In this document: positions 22,648 to 31,009 of the stretch, piece after piece
Position numbering within the stretch: position 1 is the stretch's first letter
Layout: each line of letters opens with the position of its first letter
DNA from: Acidimicrobiia bacterium
Lineage (GTDB): Bacteria; Actinomycetota; Acidimicrobiia; Acidimicrobiales; Poriferisodalaceae
DNA length: 37,500 nucleotides
Reading direction: 5' to 3'
Assembly: GCA_022827265.1 (NCBI GenBank)
Contig: JAJDTF010000160.1
Location: forward strand, 1-37,500
Notes under the pieces: generated by a model
Seen by the model: the letters and a program-made list of their open reading frames with translations, nothing else
The model's database searches: none
What the model was told of the DNA's origin: nothing
Position numbers and translations under genes: made by a program

Positions 22648-23489
22648 GGCAGGCCCAGAGGTTGAGCCCCGGGCCCGAGCGGCCCGTGAGCGAAGCGAAC
22701 ATGAGCGGGGAGCGCGGCGCGAAGCCGTGGCCCGAGCGGCCCGTGAGCGGAGCGAACAAGAGCGGGAGATGATGGGGCTGCTGCATCACCATTCGCAGCA
22801 CCCGTCAACAGTGCGATGACCGCATCGGGATCGTCGGCGCTGATCTGACCTTGCCAGCGTGCCGCCACGATGCCGTCGGGTGTGATCAGGAACGACTCGG
22901 GCGGCCGCAGCACACCGAACTCGACCGCCCAGCGGGAATCGGGATCGTCGACGACCGACCAATCGCCGCCGAGGCGCTCGTAGAACGCAATTGCATCCGA
23001 TGTCCGGTCGCCGAACGGCACGGAAACCAGGACGCCATCGTGGGAATGGCGAGCTGCCCATGTCGCGAGCGCAGGGTGTTCGCGGTCGCACGGCACGCAC
23101 CACGATGCGAAGAAGTTGACCAGCACCCACCGCGGATTCGACGACAGCGGGCCCACTGCGTCGATGTCGAATCGCGCTACGTCATCGGGACCCATCCGCA
23201 CGCCTGGCAGGGCCTGCGCGCCGCCGGCGGCAAGGAACGACTCGGGCGGCCAGATGAGCTCGCCTCGCAACGGCGGCACCAACTCGCGGATGAGCGGGCT
23301 CGCGGCACGGATGCTGCCGCCGTCGGAGTCCCGAGTCGCCAGCAGCGCGATCAGTCCGGCGGCCACCAGACCCACGAGCACTGCCGCAACCCGCACCCAC
23401 GGGCGGCTGCGTCGCCTTCCCGAGTCGCTGGTGTTGCCGGAAGGAGCCTGCGGCTCAACGCTCGACGATTCATTGGACGGCACAGTCAC
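22644..23489 (-). CDS. ccmG: CcmG/TlpA-type thioredoxin-like protein with repeat-derived tail
   Basis: It encodes 281 residues from GTG 23489 (overlapping the ccmF stop, GTGA). A membrane anchor lies at about 33-51 and the thioredoxin fold outside the membrane has NFFASWCVPCDREHP (WCVPC at 130-134) and ESFLITPDGIVAARWQG. It reduces the disulfide of CcmH or apocytochrome c. The final 40 residues (SPALVRSAHGPLGPRLRAAL...FAHGPLGPGAQPLGLP) are encoded by a tandem DNA repeat that also occurs in udgB, so the normal protein ends near residue 240. Confidence 0.88.
   Translation of the reverse strand: MTVPSNESSSVEPQAPSGNTSDSGRRRSRPWVRVAAVLVGLVAAGLIALLATRDSDGGSIRAASPLIRELVPPLRGELIWPPESFLAAGGAQALPGVRMGPDDVARFDIDAVGPLSSNPRWVLVNFFASWCVPCDREHPALATWAARHSHDGVLVSVPFGDRTSDAIAFYERLGGDWSVVDDPDSRWAVEFGVLRPPESFLITPDGIVAARWQGQISADDPDAVIALLTGAANGDAAAPSSPALVRSAHGPLGPRLRAALPAHVRFAHGPLGPGAQPLGLP
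22673..22770 (+). repeat. Dispersed repeat, copies 2 and 3 in tandem (3' end of ccmG)
   Basis: Two units begin GCCCGAGCGGCCCGTGAGCG, then AGCGAACATGAGCGGG or AGCGAACAAGAGCGGG, about 63 bp apart. The same unit, inverted, is at 1863-1925. It lengthens CcmG by about 40 residues without disturbing the ATGA overlap with ccmH. Confidence 0.75.
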
Positions 23490-25453
23490 GACTCGCGCGC
23501 CCCGGCGGAACCCGCGGCTGCGGGAGTGCCGCGGCGCGGAACGCGGTCGCGTGCGCCGATGCGGGTCGGCACCAAGGCCGCGGCGATGCCGAGCACCAGC
23601 ACGGCGCCGCCGAGCCACATCCACGCCACGAGCGGCTTGATGAGCACCCGCAGTGCTACGTCGCTGTCTCCCTCTGCGGGGATGGTCGCCAGCGACAGGT
23701 ACACGTCATCGATCAGGCTCGTGGCCACCGACGGCGTCGAGATCGGCTGGCCGAATTCGGCGAATCGCGTCACGGCCGGCTCGAAGATGCCCCGGTCTTC
23801 GACGTCCACTCGCACCCGTACGACCCGGTTGCCGTTCTCGATCTCATCGGTGAGCCCCAAGTAGGTGACCTGGTGGCCCGCGACCACGCCGGACTCCCCC
23901 GGCGACAGCGTGAACTCGCCTTCAGACCCGTACGCGCTCGACGCGATGAACCCGAAGGCGATCACGGCAACGCCGATATGGGCGATCATGCCGCCGCCCG
24001 TTCGTCCCAGCAGGCCGCGCCAGCCATTGCGCCGCACGCCCAGCCACAGCAGCCGCGCAGCGCTGCCGATGACGAAACCGCCCATGCCCAGCGCCACCAC
24101 CTGCCAAGAACCGTGCGCTCCAGCCCACACCGACAGCACCATGGTCAGCGCCCCTGCCGCTGCGGGCCACAGGAGCCGTTTCGAGCGAAGCTCAGCCGGG
24201 GTGTCGCGCCAGTTCAGCGCAGGCGACAGCGCCATGAGGCCGAGCAACGCGATGCCGACCGGCGCAAGCATCCGGTCGAAGTACGGCCGCCCCACAGCCA
24301 GGCGCTCGGCCGCGACCGCCTCGGCCAGCAGCGGGAAGACCGTGCCGAGCATCACCACGAATGCTGCGACGGCGAAGAGCAGGTTGTTGCCCAGGAACGA
24401 CCCTTCCCGTGACCAGATCGACCGCAGGCTGGCCGGGTTCCGCAGCGCCTCGCCGCGCCACGCCACCAACACCACCCCGCTCACCACGATCACCGCGAAG
24501 AACGCCAGCAGGATCGGCCCCAGCGATGACTCGCTGAACTCGTGCACCGATTCGAGCACGCCCGAACGCGTGAGGAACGTGCCGAAGATGGTCAGCGCGA
24601 ACGTCACGATGAGCAGCGACAGGTTCCACACGCGCAGCATCTGGCGGCGCTGCTGGGTGATGAGCGAATGCACGAAGGCGGTGGCGGTCAGCCACGGCAG
24701 CAGCGAGGCATTCTCGACGGGATCCCACGCCCAGTAGCCGCCCCAGCCCAACACCTCGTAGGACCACCAGGCGCCCAGCAAGATCCCTGCGCCCAGGCTG
24801 CCCCAGGCCACCAGCGTCCAGCGCCGGGTATCGGCCAGCCAACGGCTGTCGAACTGGCCCGTGATGAGCGCAGCCACCGCGAACCCGAACGGCACGGTGA
24901 ACCCGACGTACCCCAGGTACAGCATCACGGGATGAATCGCCATCAGCGGGTGGTTGCGCAGCAGCGGATTCAAGCCGCCGCCGTCCGCTGGCGGGTCGGC
25001 GAGCGTGCCGAACGGGTTTGCCGGCCCGGCGAGCAGCGCGAAGAAGAAGATGCACACGCCCAGCATCACCGCGAGCGCCCAGGCAACGGTGGGTTCTGAT
25101 GTGCGGGCACGGAAGCGCCATGCCGCGGCGCCCACATAGCCGCACAGCACCAGCGCCCATAGCAGGATCGACCCTTCGAGCGCGCCCCACAGCGTGGCAA
25201 TCTTGTAGATGAGCGGCGTGGCGACGGTGGAGTTGCGCGCCACGTACGCGAGCGAGAAATCGTTGCTGAGCAGCGCGAACTCCATCGCTCCGGTAGCCAG
25301 CACGCAGCCGCCGGCCATGGCAGCGATCCATGCCAGCGCCTGGCGGCACCGCTCGGGCTGCGACAGCGCTCTGGCTGCAATCAGCGTCCCGGCACCGCCG
25401 AGCGCGCTGACGAGGCCGACGGCCACGCCGAGCGTGCCCAGCACGGCGATCAC
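23486..25453 (-). CDS. ccmF: Heme lyase CcmF
   Basis: It encodes 655 residues, the usual length, with many membrane helices. CcmF attaches heme to the CxxCH motif of apocytochrome c. The family signature WGGYWAWDPVENASLLPWLT (WWD domain) is clear, as are SLGPILLAFFAVIVVSGVVL and heme-ligand regions such as HPLMAIHPVMLYLGYVGFTV. GTG 25453 overlaps the ccmE stop (GTGA). Large antisense open frames over this gene are GC-bias shadows. Confidence 0.96.
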   Translation of the reverse strand: MIAVLGTLGVAVGLVSALGGAGTLIAARALSQPERCRQALAWIAAMAGGCVLATGAMEFALLSNDFSLAYVARNSTVATPLIYKIATLWGALEGSILLWALVLCGYVGAAAWRFRARTSEPTVAWALAVMLGVCIFFFALLAGPANPFGTLADPPADGGGLNPLLRNHPLMAIHPVMLYLGYVGFTVPFGFAVAALITGQFDSRWLADTRRWTLVAWGSLGAGILLGAWWSYEVLGWGGYWAWDPVENASLLPWLTATAFVHSLITQQRRQMLRVWNLSLLIVTFALTIFGTFLTRSGVLESVHEFSESSLGPILLAFFAVIVVSGVVLVAWRGEALRNPASLRSIWSREGSFLGNNLLFAVAAFVVMLGTVFPLLAEAVAAERLAVGRPYFDRMLAPVGIALLGLMALSPALNWRDTPAELRSKRLLWPAAAGALTMVLSVWAGAHGSWQVVALGMGGFVIGSAARLLWLGVRRNGWRGLLGRTGGGMIAHIGVAVIAFGFIASSAYGSEGEFTLSPGESGVVAGHQVTYLGLTDEIENGNRVVRVRVDVEDRGIFEPAVTRFAEFGQPISTPSVATSLIDDVYLSLATIPAEGDSDVALRVLIKPLVAWMWLGGAVLVLGIAAALVPTRIGARDRVPRRGTPAAAGSAGARES

Positions 25454-26013
25454 AGCCGAGGCACCTCGAATGGGCAGTCGTCGAGGAAGCCCTCGGGAGC
25501 CTCGGTCGGGGCAGGCAGGCGGTCCTCATTCGCCGCTGCGTACTCGTTGGTGTGCTTGACGACCATGTCGTCACTCAGGAAATAGTGGGTGTCGCGACCG
25601 GCGACCGTCACGACATCACCTTCTTCCCAGTGACCCAACAGCACCACTGGGATCCATGGCGACTGGAAAAGGACAGGCGGATTGGCAGTGTGACGCACCG
25701 AAACGGACGCGCAGTTGTGAAGCACCTCGAATGTGGTCACACCGCCGTCGATTGTCACCGAGGAGGGCACTACCCGTCCCTGCAAACGAAAGCGACGCTC
25801 GCCCAGTTCGTCCCGCGCGGCGATGGCCTCGTCAGCGTTCCGGAAGAACTCAGTGGCATCGCGAAGTCCAATCGCGAAGAGGGCAACAGCCGCGACGAGC
25901 AAGAGCAACCCGAAGGTCACGACTATGACCTTGCGGCGACGTCCCAGCTCGCGGCGCGCCTCGACGCGGTCAGCGTCGGCGGGAAGGGGAAGGCGCGGGC
26001 TGAGGTCGCTCAT
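25450..26013 (-). CDS. ccmE: Heme chaperone CcmE
   Basis: It encodes 187 residues. One membrane anchor (VIVVTFGLLLLVAAVALFAI, about 29-48) precedes a periplasm-type OB-fold domain with RFRLQGRVVPSSVTIDGG. The heme-binding His is in MVVKHTNEY; the HxxxY arrangement matches the family. It receives heme from CcmABCD and hands it to CcmF. ATG 26013 overlaps the ccmD stop. Confidence 0.93.
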   Translation of the reverse strand: MSDLSPRLPLPADADRVEARRELGRRRKVIVVTFGLLLLVAAVALFAIGLRDATEFFRNADEAIAARDELGERRFRLQGRVVPSSVTIDGGVTTFEVLHNCASVSVRHTANPPVLFQSPWIPVVLLGHWEEGDVVTVAGRDTHYFLSDDMVVKHTNEYAAANEDRLPAPTEAPEGFLDDCPFEVPRL

Positions 26014-26246
26014 GGTGCCGCGGACGCTGCATCTCGGCCGTGTTCGATTCCCGGCGGCGTTCGAGACGCGTCGCTGCCGCTGCGATCCTCGCGCCCGTGT
26101 TCAGCGTCGTCGCCATTTCTGCCGGTGCCGGAGATGCCCAGGCTGCGGCCGAGGGAACGGCCCCGACGGACGACCCGTGCGGCGTAGGCCAGCACCGCAG
26201 CCGCTGTCAGCGCATAGCCGACGACGACGCTTGCCGCGTGGGTCAT
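26010..26246 (-). CDS. ccmD: CcmD-like small membrane protein
   Basis: It encodes 78 residues with a single N-terminal helix (ASVVVGYALTAAAVLAYAARVV) and a basic RRGRSLGRSLG segment, followed by a hydrophilic tail that is probably disordered. Its position between ccmC and ccmE, with 4-base overlaps at both ends, identifies it as CcmD, which helps release holo-CcmE from CcmC. Sequence alone would not be enough. The tail is longer than in typical CcmD. Confidence 0.75.
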   Translation of the reverse strand: MTHAASVVVGYALTAAAVLAYAARVVRRGRSLGRSLGISGTGRNGDDAEHGREDRSGSDASRTPPGIEHGRDAASAAP

Positions 26247-27070
26247 CGGCCCGCCGCCTGCTCGTCACGGCGCTGGGCGAGGAGTTCTTCCAGCGACGCT
26301 TCCTCGGCGAGTTCCTCGAGGCGCAGCACCCGGTAGCGGTGAATGCCGATCCACAGCGCCACCACCGTGAACGTGGCCCAGGAGTACAGCAGCGTCCAGT
26401 ACATCTCACCGGTGATGTTGCGGTCGCCACCGGGTTCGAGGTTCAGGCTGGCCTCTTGATGCAGCGTGCGCCACCAGTCCACCGAGTAGTGGACGATGGG
26501 CAGGTTGACGACCGCAATGAGCGCCATTACTGCCGACCTGCGGGCCCGGGCACGTGACTCGGCCGGGAGCCGGCGCAGCGCCAAGTACCCCAAGTAGGTC
26601 ACGAACAGCAGCACGGTCGTGGTGAGCCTGGCGTCCCACTGCCAGTAGGTGCCCCAAGTCACCCTTCCCCAGAGCGAACCGGTCACCAGCGTGAGAGCCG
26701 TGAACAGCACGCCGAGCTCGGCCGCCGCACCGGCCACGCGGTCCCACCGCCGGGCATGCCGATCGGCGATGACGCCGTAGGTGCCGCCGGCGCCGCTGCG
26801 GGTTCGCCACAGCACCCTGGCACTGGCGAAAGCGGTCAGCACAAAGCCTCCATAGGCGACCCAGATGGAGGGCACGTGGATGTACATGAGCCGCACCGAG
26901 TCGCCTTGGACCGCATCGGCGGGCGAGATCCACAGCGCCAGCAGCGCCATCACGCCGACAGCTGCGATCGCGACCACGCCGAGCACCCGGGTTGCGACGC
27001 TGCCGGTCATCGTCAGGGAGCCGGCTCGCTGCGCCTGCTGGCGAAGGTCGGGCTCAGGGGTCTCGATCAT
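26243..27070 (-). CDS. ccmC: Heme exporter/chaperone-loading protein CcmC
   Basis: It encodes 275 residues with six predicted helices. The WWD motif region is VTWGTYWQWDARLTTTVLLF, preceded by MYIHVPSIWVAYGGF and followed by LPIVHYSVDWWRTLHQEAS, both with conserved His residues. It loads heme onto CcmE. ATG 27070 (MIETPEPDLRQQ) is chosen; the longer frame upstream runs antisense-like through ccmB. It lies 8 bp after the ccmB stop. Confidence 0.95.
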   Translation of the reverse strand: MIETPEPDLRQQAQRAGSLTMTGSVATRVLGVVAIAAVGVMALLALWISPADAVQGDSVRLMYIHVPSIWVAYGGFVLTAFASARVLWRTRSGAGGTYGVIADRHARRWDRVAGAAAELGVLFTALTLVTGSLWGRVTWGTYWQWDARLTTTVLLFVTYLGYLALRRLPAESRARARRSAVMALIAVVNLPIVHYSVDWWRTLHQEASLNLEPGGDRNITGEMYWTLLYSWATFTVVALWIGIHRYRVLRLEELAEEASLEELLAQRRDEQAAGR

Positions 27071-27078
27071 CGGGTGAC

Positions 27079-27747
27079 TCAGGCGTCTTCCAGCAGCGGA
27101 CCGGCTGCCGCCCAGCCCACTGCGATGTAGGTGACGAGCACCACTGCGAGCAGTGCTGTCCAGCTCCAGCCTTGGTCGGCGCTGGTCCCGAGCGCCACGT
27201 CGAACGCACGGGTTCCGGCCAAGAGCACCGGTGCTGCCACCGGGATCAGCAGCAGCGGGAGCAGGGTATCCGCCGACCGCAGACCTACTGTCATCGCCCC
27301 GTACAGCGTCCCGCAGATGGCGAACGCAGCCATGCCGCACAGTCCTGCAACCACGATCAGGAGCCAGTCGTGGACGGTCACCGAATAAAGCACCAGCAGG
27401 CCCGCGGCGGCGAAGACGCCGACGAGCACCATCTGCAGGGCCAGCGCCGCAGCCTTGCCCCAGAGGATGGCCGCAGGCACGAGCCCTCCGAGGCGCAGAC
27501 CATCGAGGTTCCCGCCTTCGGCTTCGATGTCGAAGCTGCGCTTTGCCCCGAGCACAGCCCCGAAGAGCACAGCCACCCAGAACAGGCCGCCTGCGCCCGC
27601 GCCCAGCAACGAGGGGTTCGCGTCGAGAGCGAATGCGAAGACGACCAGCACCAGCAGCACGGTCGGGACGATCTGGATGAGAGTGACGCGAGCCCGCCAC
27701 TCGATGATCAGGTCCTTGCGGCAGACGAGCCAGATCTCACGCCACAT
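27079..27747 (-). CDS. ccmB: Heme exporter subunit CcmB
   Basis: It encodes 222 residues with six hydrophobic segments, the ABC-transporter membrane subunit of the CcmAB complex. The N-terminus MWREIWLVCRKDLIIEWRAR and the AKRSFDIEAEGGNLDGLRLG stretch are typical. The complex uses ATP to release heme-loaded CcmE from CcmC. Its start overlaps the end of ccmA by 11 bp. Confidence 0.93.
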   Translation of the reverse strand: MWREIWLVCRKDLIIEWRARVTLIQIVPTVLLVLVVFAFALDANPSLLGAGAGGLFWVAVLFGAVLGAKRSFDIEAEGGNLDGLRLGGLVPAAILWGKAAALALQMVLVGVFAAAGLLVLYSVTVHDWLLIVVAGLCGMAAFAICGTLYGAMTVGLRSADTLLPLLLIPVAAPVLLAGTRAFDVALGTSADQGWSWTALLAVVLVTYIAVGWAAAGPLLEDA

Positions 27748-28417
27748 CGGTCGGGCCAGTCGTCTGGGGCACGGGTGCAGCCGGCTCGACGCGGCCGCCG
27801 GACAGCATCACATGGCGAGCGGCCGCAATGCCGGAGCGTCCCGTCTCGTGCGTTGCGAACATCACGGTGGCGCCTGCGGTGACGGCGTCGGCCAGCAGCT
27901 CGTCAAGCGCATCCCGGCTCGAGGTGTCCAGCCCGGCATGGGGCTCATCGAGCAGCCACAGCCGCGGGCGCGCAATGGTGAGACACGCCAGCGCCACGCG
28001 CCGCTGCTGGCCTTCCGACAGCCGTCGAATGGCCACTTCGCCGAGACGGCCGCCGAGCGCAAAGCGCTCGATCGCGGCGGCAACCTCAGGCGCCCCGGCA
28101 CGGTGCACGTCGGCGCAGTGGCGCAGCTGGTCGTCGACCCGCAAATCGCCGTACAGGGGTGACCGATGCCCCAGCAGTCCCACGTGAGGTCGGACCGAGC
28201 GACGTTGTGCTCTCAGGTCAAAGCCGAGCACCTCGGCGCGCTCGCCCCGCACTGGCACGAGCCCCGCGCAGGCCCGCAGCAACGTGCTCTTGCCTGCTCC
28301 GTTGGGTCCTCTCAGGCACACCATCTCGCCGTCTTGCACGCTGAGATCCACGCCCGCCAATGCGGGAAAGCGGTCCAGCAGGGCAACGACGCCCTCGAAG
28401 GCAACGGCAGCGCCCAC
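27737..28417 (-). CDS. ccmA: Heme exporter ATP-binding subunit CcmA
   Basis: It encodes 226 residues forming one ABC ATPase domain. Walker A is GPNGAGKST, the signature motif is RLSEGQQRRVALA and Walker B is LWLLDEPHAGLD, with the switch His in FATHE. It powers CcmB. It is the first ccm gene; the biotinyl carrier gene lies 30 bp upstream on the same strand, so transcription may begin before that gene. Confidence 0.95.
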   Translation of the reverse strand: MGAAVAFEGVVALLDRFPALAGVDLSVQDGEMVCLRGPNGAGKSTLLRACAGLVPVRGERAEVLGFDLRAQRRSVRPHVGLLGHRSPLYGDLRVDDQLRHCADVHRAGAPEVAAAIERFALGGRLGEVAIRRLSEGQQRRVALACLTIARPRLWLLDEPHAGLDTSSRDALDELLADAVTAGATVMFATHETGRSGIAAARHVMLSGGRVEPAAPVPQTTGPTDVA

Positions 28418-28447
28418 GGAACGTCAAGGCTACGGCCGCGCGTCTGT

Positions 28448-28666
28448 TCAGGACGTGGCGACCACCGCAAGCACATCGCCCTCGGCCACGGAATCGCCCT
28501 CGGCCACGTGCATCTCCGCGAGCGTGCCGCTTTCGGGGGCGGTCACCGGGATCTCCATCTTCATGGACTCGAGGATGAGCAATTCGTCGCCGGCAGCTAC
28601 GGCGGTGCCCACCTCGGCAACCACCTTCCACACGGTCGCAGTCAACTCAGCTCGAACGTCCAGCAC
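28448..28666 (-). CDS. Biotin/lipoyl attachment carrier protein
   Basis: It encodes 72 residues, a stand-alone biotinyl/lipoyl domain. LILESMKMEIPVTAPESGTL contains the biotinyl-lysine motif SMKME, and glycine turns precede and follow it (GTAVAAGDE, AEGDSVAEGD). It could serve as the carrier of an acyl-CoA carboxylase whose other subunits lie elsewhere. The GTG start has a strong GGAGGAGAG ribosome site 5-6 bp upstream, which decides the start against the long frame reaching 29422. Confidence 0.85.
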   Translation of the reverse strand: MLDVRAELTATVWKVVAEVGTAVAAGDELLILESMKMEIPVTAPESGTLAEMHVAEGDSVAEGDVLAVVATS

Positions 28667-28843
28667 GTCGTCTCTCCTCCACGGAACCGGGGCGAAGGGC
28701 CGGCGCAAAGCTAACCGAGCCGGCGAGCAGGGCGCTCGCAACCGCCACGGCATACCTCGTTGCTCAGCCCCTCGACGGTGCCGGTGAACGGCGGCCGACA
28801 TATCCCCGAACGTTCGCGCGCTAATCGGTATCTTCGGAACCCG

Positions 28844-29737
28844 GTGTCCCTCATCGCGCTCGTAACCCTCATCGGAGCCGGTGTCGGCTTTGCTGCCGCG
28901 CTTGCCACCGGCGGTACTGCCGCTTCGGTCCTCGCAAGGCTCCGAGCCGTTCGGCTCAACCACTGGCCGGTGCTGGTGCTCGGGGCAGTCCTGTCGCTCG
29001 CTGTCAGTCTCGACACCAACATGCTTGCTGGCAGGTTCGCCCTCGGCATCTCTCTGGTACTTCTGCTCGCGGGGTGCCTGCTCAACCGGCACATCGTCGG
29101 GGCGACCGTCGCCGCCATCGGCATAGCTGCGAATCTCGGCGTGCTCCTCGTGAACGGCTACGTGCCGGTGAGCGAAGGCGCCGTCGTGGCCGCAGGCATC
29201 ATCGACTTCGACGGACTCGACCGGGTGCTCCTCGGTGCGGCACGCCGGTGGACCGACGACGCGACGATCGCCGCTTGGCTGGGCGCTGCGATCCCGCTCG
29301 CTCCGCTGAAGGACGTCATCACGCTCGGCGACCTGATGACTGCGGCCGGCTTGGCGAATATCGCATTCAGACTGATGTGGCCGGGTACGCGGGACCTGCA
29401 ACGACTGGCGGCGGTGCCGCACAGCGACTTCGACGACGCTTCAGTCGTTCTGAAGCCCGCAGGGCAGCGAACGACTCTGGAGCACCCCCCGCTCATCGGC
29501 GCAGCCGCAGCCGCAGCGGCAACGCCAGCCGCACCTGTGCCGGCGGCTGCCCCCGCCCAGCCCAGCCCGGTGCTCGTACCCGGTGAGCCGGCATGGGCAT
29601 CGCGCGTCGAGCCGGCACCGTGGCCGGCCCCCGCTCCGTGGCCTCCTGAGCCGCAGGCCGACGAGTCCATGAGACCCGCTCGCGCCTCGGTTGACGAGCC
29701 GACGGAGAGCTACGACCCCCATCTCTTCGACGCCTGA
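28844..29737 (+). CDS. DUF5317 family membrane protein
   Basis: It encodes 297 residues from GTG 28844 (VSLIALVTLIGAGVGFAAAL). Four or five hydrophobic segments occupy the first 180 residues, with LLVNGYVPVSEGAVVAAGII corresponding to the loop found in DUF5317 proteins. The last 100 residues form an Ala/Pro-rich cytoplasmic tail. Function is unknown. It is divergent from the carrier-protein gene. Confidence 0.7.
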   Translation: MSLIALVTLIGAGVGFAAALATGGTAASVLARLRAVRLNHWPVLVLGAVLSLAVSLDTNMLAGRFALGISLVLLLAGCLLNRHIVGATVAAIGIAANLGVLLVNGYVPVSEGAVVAAGIIDFDGLDRVLLGAARRWTDDATIAAWLGAAIPLAPLKDVITLGDLMTAAGLANIAFRLMWPGTRDLQRLAAVPHSDFDDASVVLKPAGQRTTLEHPPLIGAAAAAAATPAAPVPAAAPAQPSPVLVPGEPAWASRVEPAPWPAPAPWPPEPQADESMRPARASVDEPTESYDPHLFDA

Positions 29738-29780
29738 ACGCCACTACGAGTCGCCGCCCGCCGAAGGCGTCGGGAGTCGG

Positions 29781-30434
29781 CTACGTCAGGTTCGCTTCGC
29801 GGAGGGTTTCGATGGCGGCGTCAGGGTGGCGCCGGACCGCGGCCTTCAGCTGCTGCAGATGGAATCGGCTGCGGGCCTCGCTGAGCACGTCCTCCCATCC
29901 CGGGCGCGCGTCGACGAGCCGTTCTGTCACGCAGAACTCAATGATGTCTTCAAGACACGGCCGAAATCGTCGTCCGCCGACGGGAAGGTGGAGGCGCCGA
30001 GAATTCCGCTCCGGCTGCCCGGACAGATCGAGAAGACGCTGCAAGGACTCGGCCTTGCCGTCGATGTGCAAGTGGGCCTCCGGGTACACGTTCGGTGCCG
30101 GCCGCACGAAGTCGTACGTGAAGACTGCCTCTCCGTCCGCGGTTGCGAGCACGTAGGCGCTCTGCGTGTTCCGAAGGTACTTCGACTCGTCGTCGAGCGT
30201 CAGGGTGTGAAAGATGCGCAGACCGAAGCGGGCCCGCTTCTGCGAGACCGTCAGCGGGATGAGATCGTCGAGAGCGTCCGAATCGTTCCTCCGGTAGCGG
30301 ATGATCGCGTTTCCTTTGCTGTCGATCCAAGATGAGAGGTGAATTCCATGCGTAACGGTCCTGTTGAGCAGACCCGTGATTTCTGCAGCGAAATCGCGGG
30401 CCTGCTGCTCCAGGTCACTCCGCGGGCGGGTCAA
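29781..30434 (-). CDS. Hypothetical protein, second gene of an overlapping pair
   Basis: It encodes about 217 residues if it starts at TTG 30434 (LTRPRSDLEQQARDFAAEIT), overlapping the end of the upstream gene by 20 bp; no ATG or GTG fits better. It is soluble, with SSWIDSKGNAIIRYRRND, a middle stretch KARFGLRIFHTLTLDDESKY and a Leu-rich C-terminus. It has no recognised family. The tight pairing with a small acidic upstream protein recalls toxin-antitoxin or regulator pairs, but nothing in either sequence proves it. Confidence 0.55.
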   Translation of the reverse strand: MTRPRSDLEQQARDFAAEITGLLNRTVTHGIHLSSWIDSKGNAIIRYRRNDSDALDDLIPLTVSQKRARFGLRIFHTLTLDDESKYLRNTQSAYVLATADGEAVFTYDFVRPAPNVYPEAHLHIDGKAESLQRLLDLSGQPERNSRRLHLPVGGRRFRPCLEDIIEFCVTERLVDARPGWEDVLSEARSRFHLQQLKAAVRRHPDAAIETLREANLT

Positions 30435-30660
30435 ATGACGAAACGAGGAACCACATGCGTCGGGCGAGCTCGCTTGTGAAGTCACCCGTCGCTGCTTGCT
30501 GGTCGAGCTCCTCGCGTGTGCAACCAGCAGCGTCGAGGGCATCGCTCACGAGTTCGTCGACGTCGCCATCGCTGAGATGCACAACCTCGATGTCGGCGGA
30601 GTCTGCTGCGTAGCTGGGTGGTTCGTCCAAGGTACGGCCAGCGACCGTTATGGCAGTCAT
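30415..30660 (-). CDS. Small acidic hypothetical protein, first gene of an overlapping pair
   Basis: It encodes 81 residues: MTAITVAGRTLDEPPSYAAD, then SADIEVVHLSDGDVDELVSD and a helical, acidic second half. It has no recognised domain. The ATG is chosen where the hydrophilic protein begins; the longer upstream frame is poor. It overlaps the next gene by 20 bp, so both are probably translated from one message. Confidence 0.55.
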   Translation of the reverse strand: MTAITVAGRTLDEPPSYAADSADIEVVHLSDGDVDELVSDALDAAGCTREELDQQAATGDFTSELARRMWFLVSSFDPPAE

Positions 30661-31009
30661 GGTGCTGTTCCAGTGTCGGGTTTGGCGGCACTCATCATGC
30701 CGCCTGCGGCGACTCGGTGGGAGTCGTTGCCCCAAAGGGTATTCCCGGGGAGTGACATGACACGTCGCTTTTCTCGCTGGGCCTGTCGAGCAGGGCGCCG
30801 CTGCACCGCGTCTGACCTGCACGTTTAGCTCTTGAGGCGGGTCTTCGTTGATCAACGATTCGGCTTGCAATGGGTGGCCGATTTCACGACCTCAGCAAGT
30901 GGAACGGTTGCCTCAGCGCCCACCTTCGGTCGGGGGCGCAGCGGCCGTGCTTGGCGACGAGATCTCGCGTCCTCGACTGAGCGCCGTAGCGTTCCGAGAT
31001 AATGGGACG
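30661..31009. other. 349-bp divergent intergenic region
   Basis: There is no supported gene. A perfect 7-bp inverted repeat GGCGGCA-CTCATCA-TGCCGCC lies at 30684-30704, close to the start of the minus-strand pair and suitable for a dimeric repressor. A second, CGACTC-GGTGG-GAGTCG, is nearby at about 30709-30725. Confidence 0.45.

Noticed and set aside
23873..25099. Large plus-strand frames opposite ccmF
   Set aside because: They are Pro/Arg/Gln-rich without motifs, typical antisense shadows of GC-rich membrane-protein genes.
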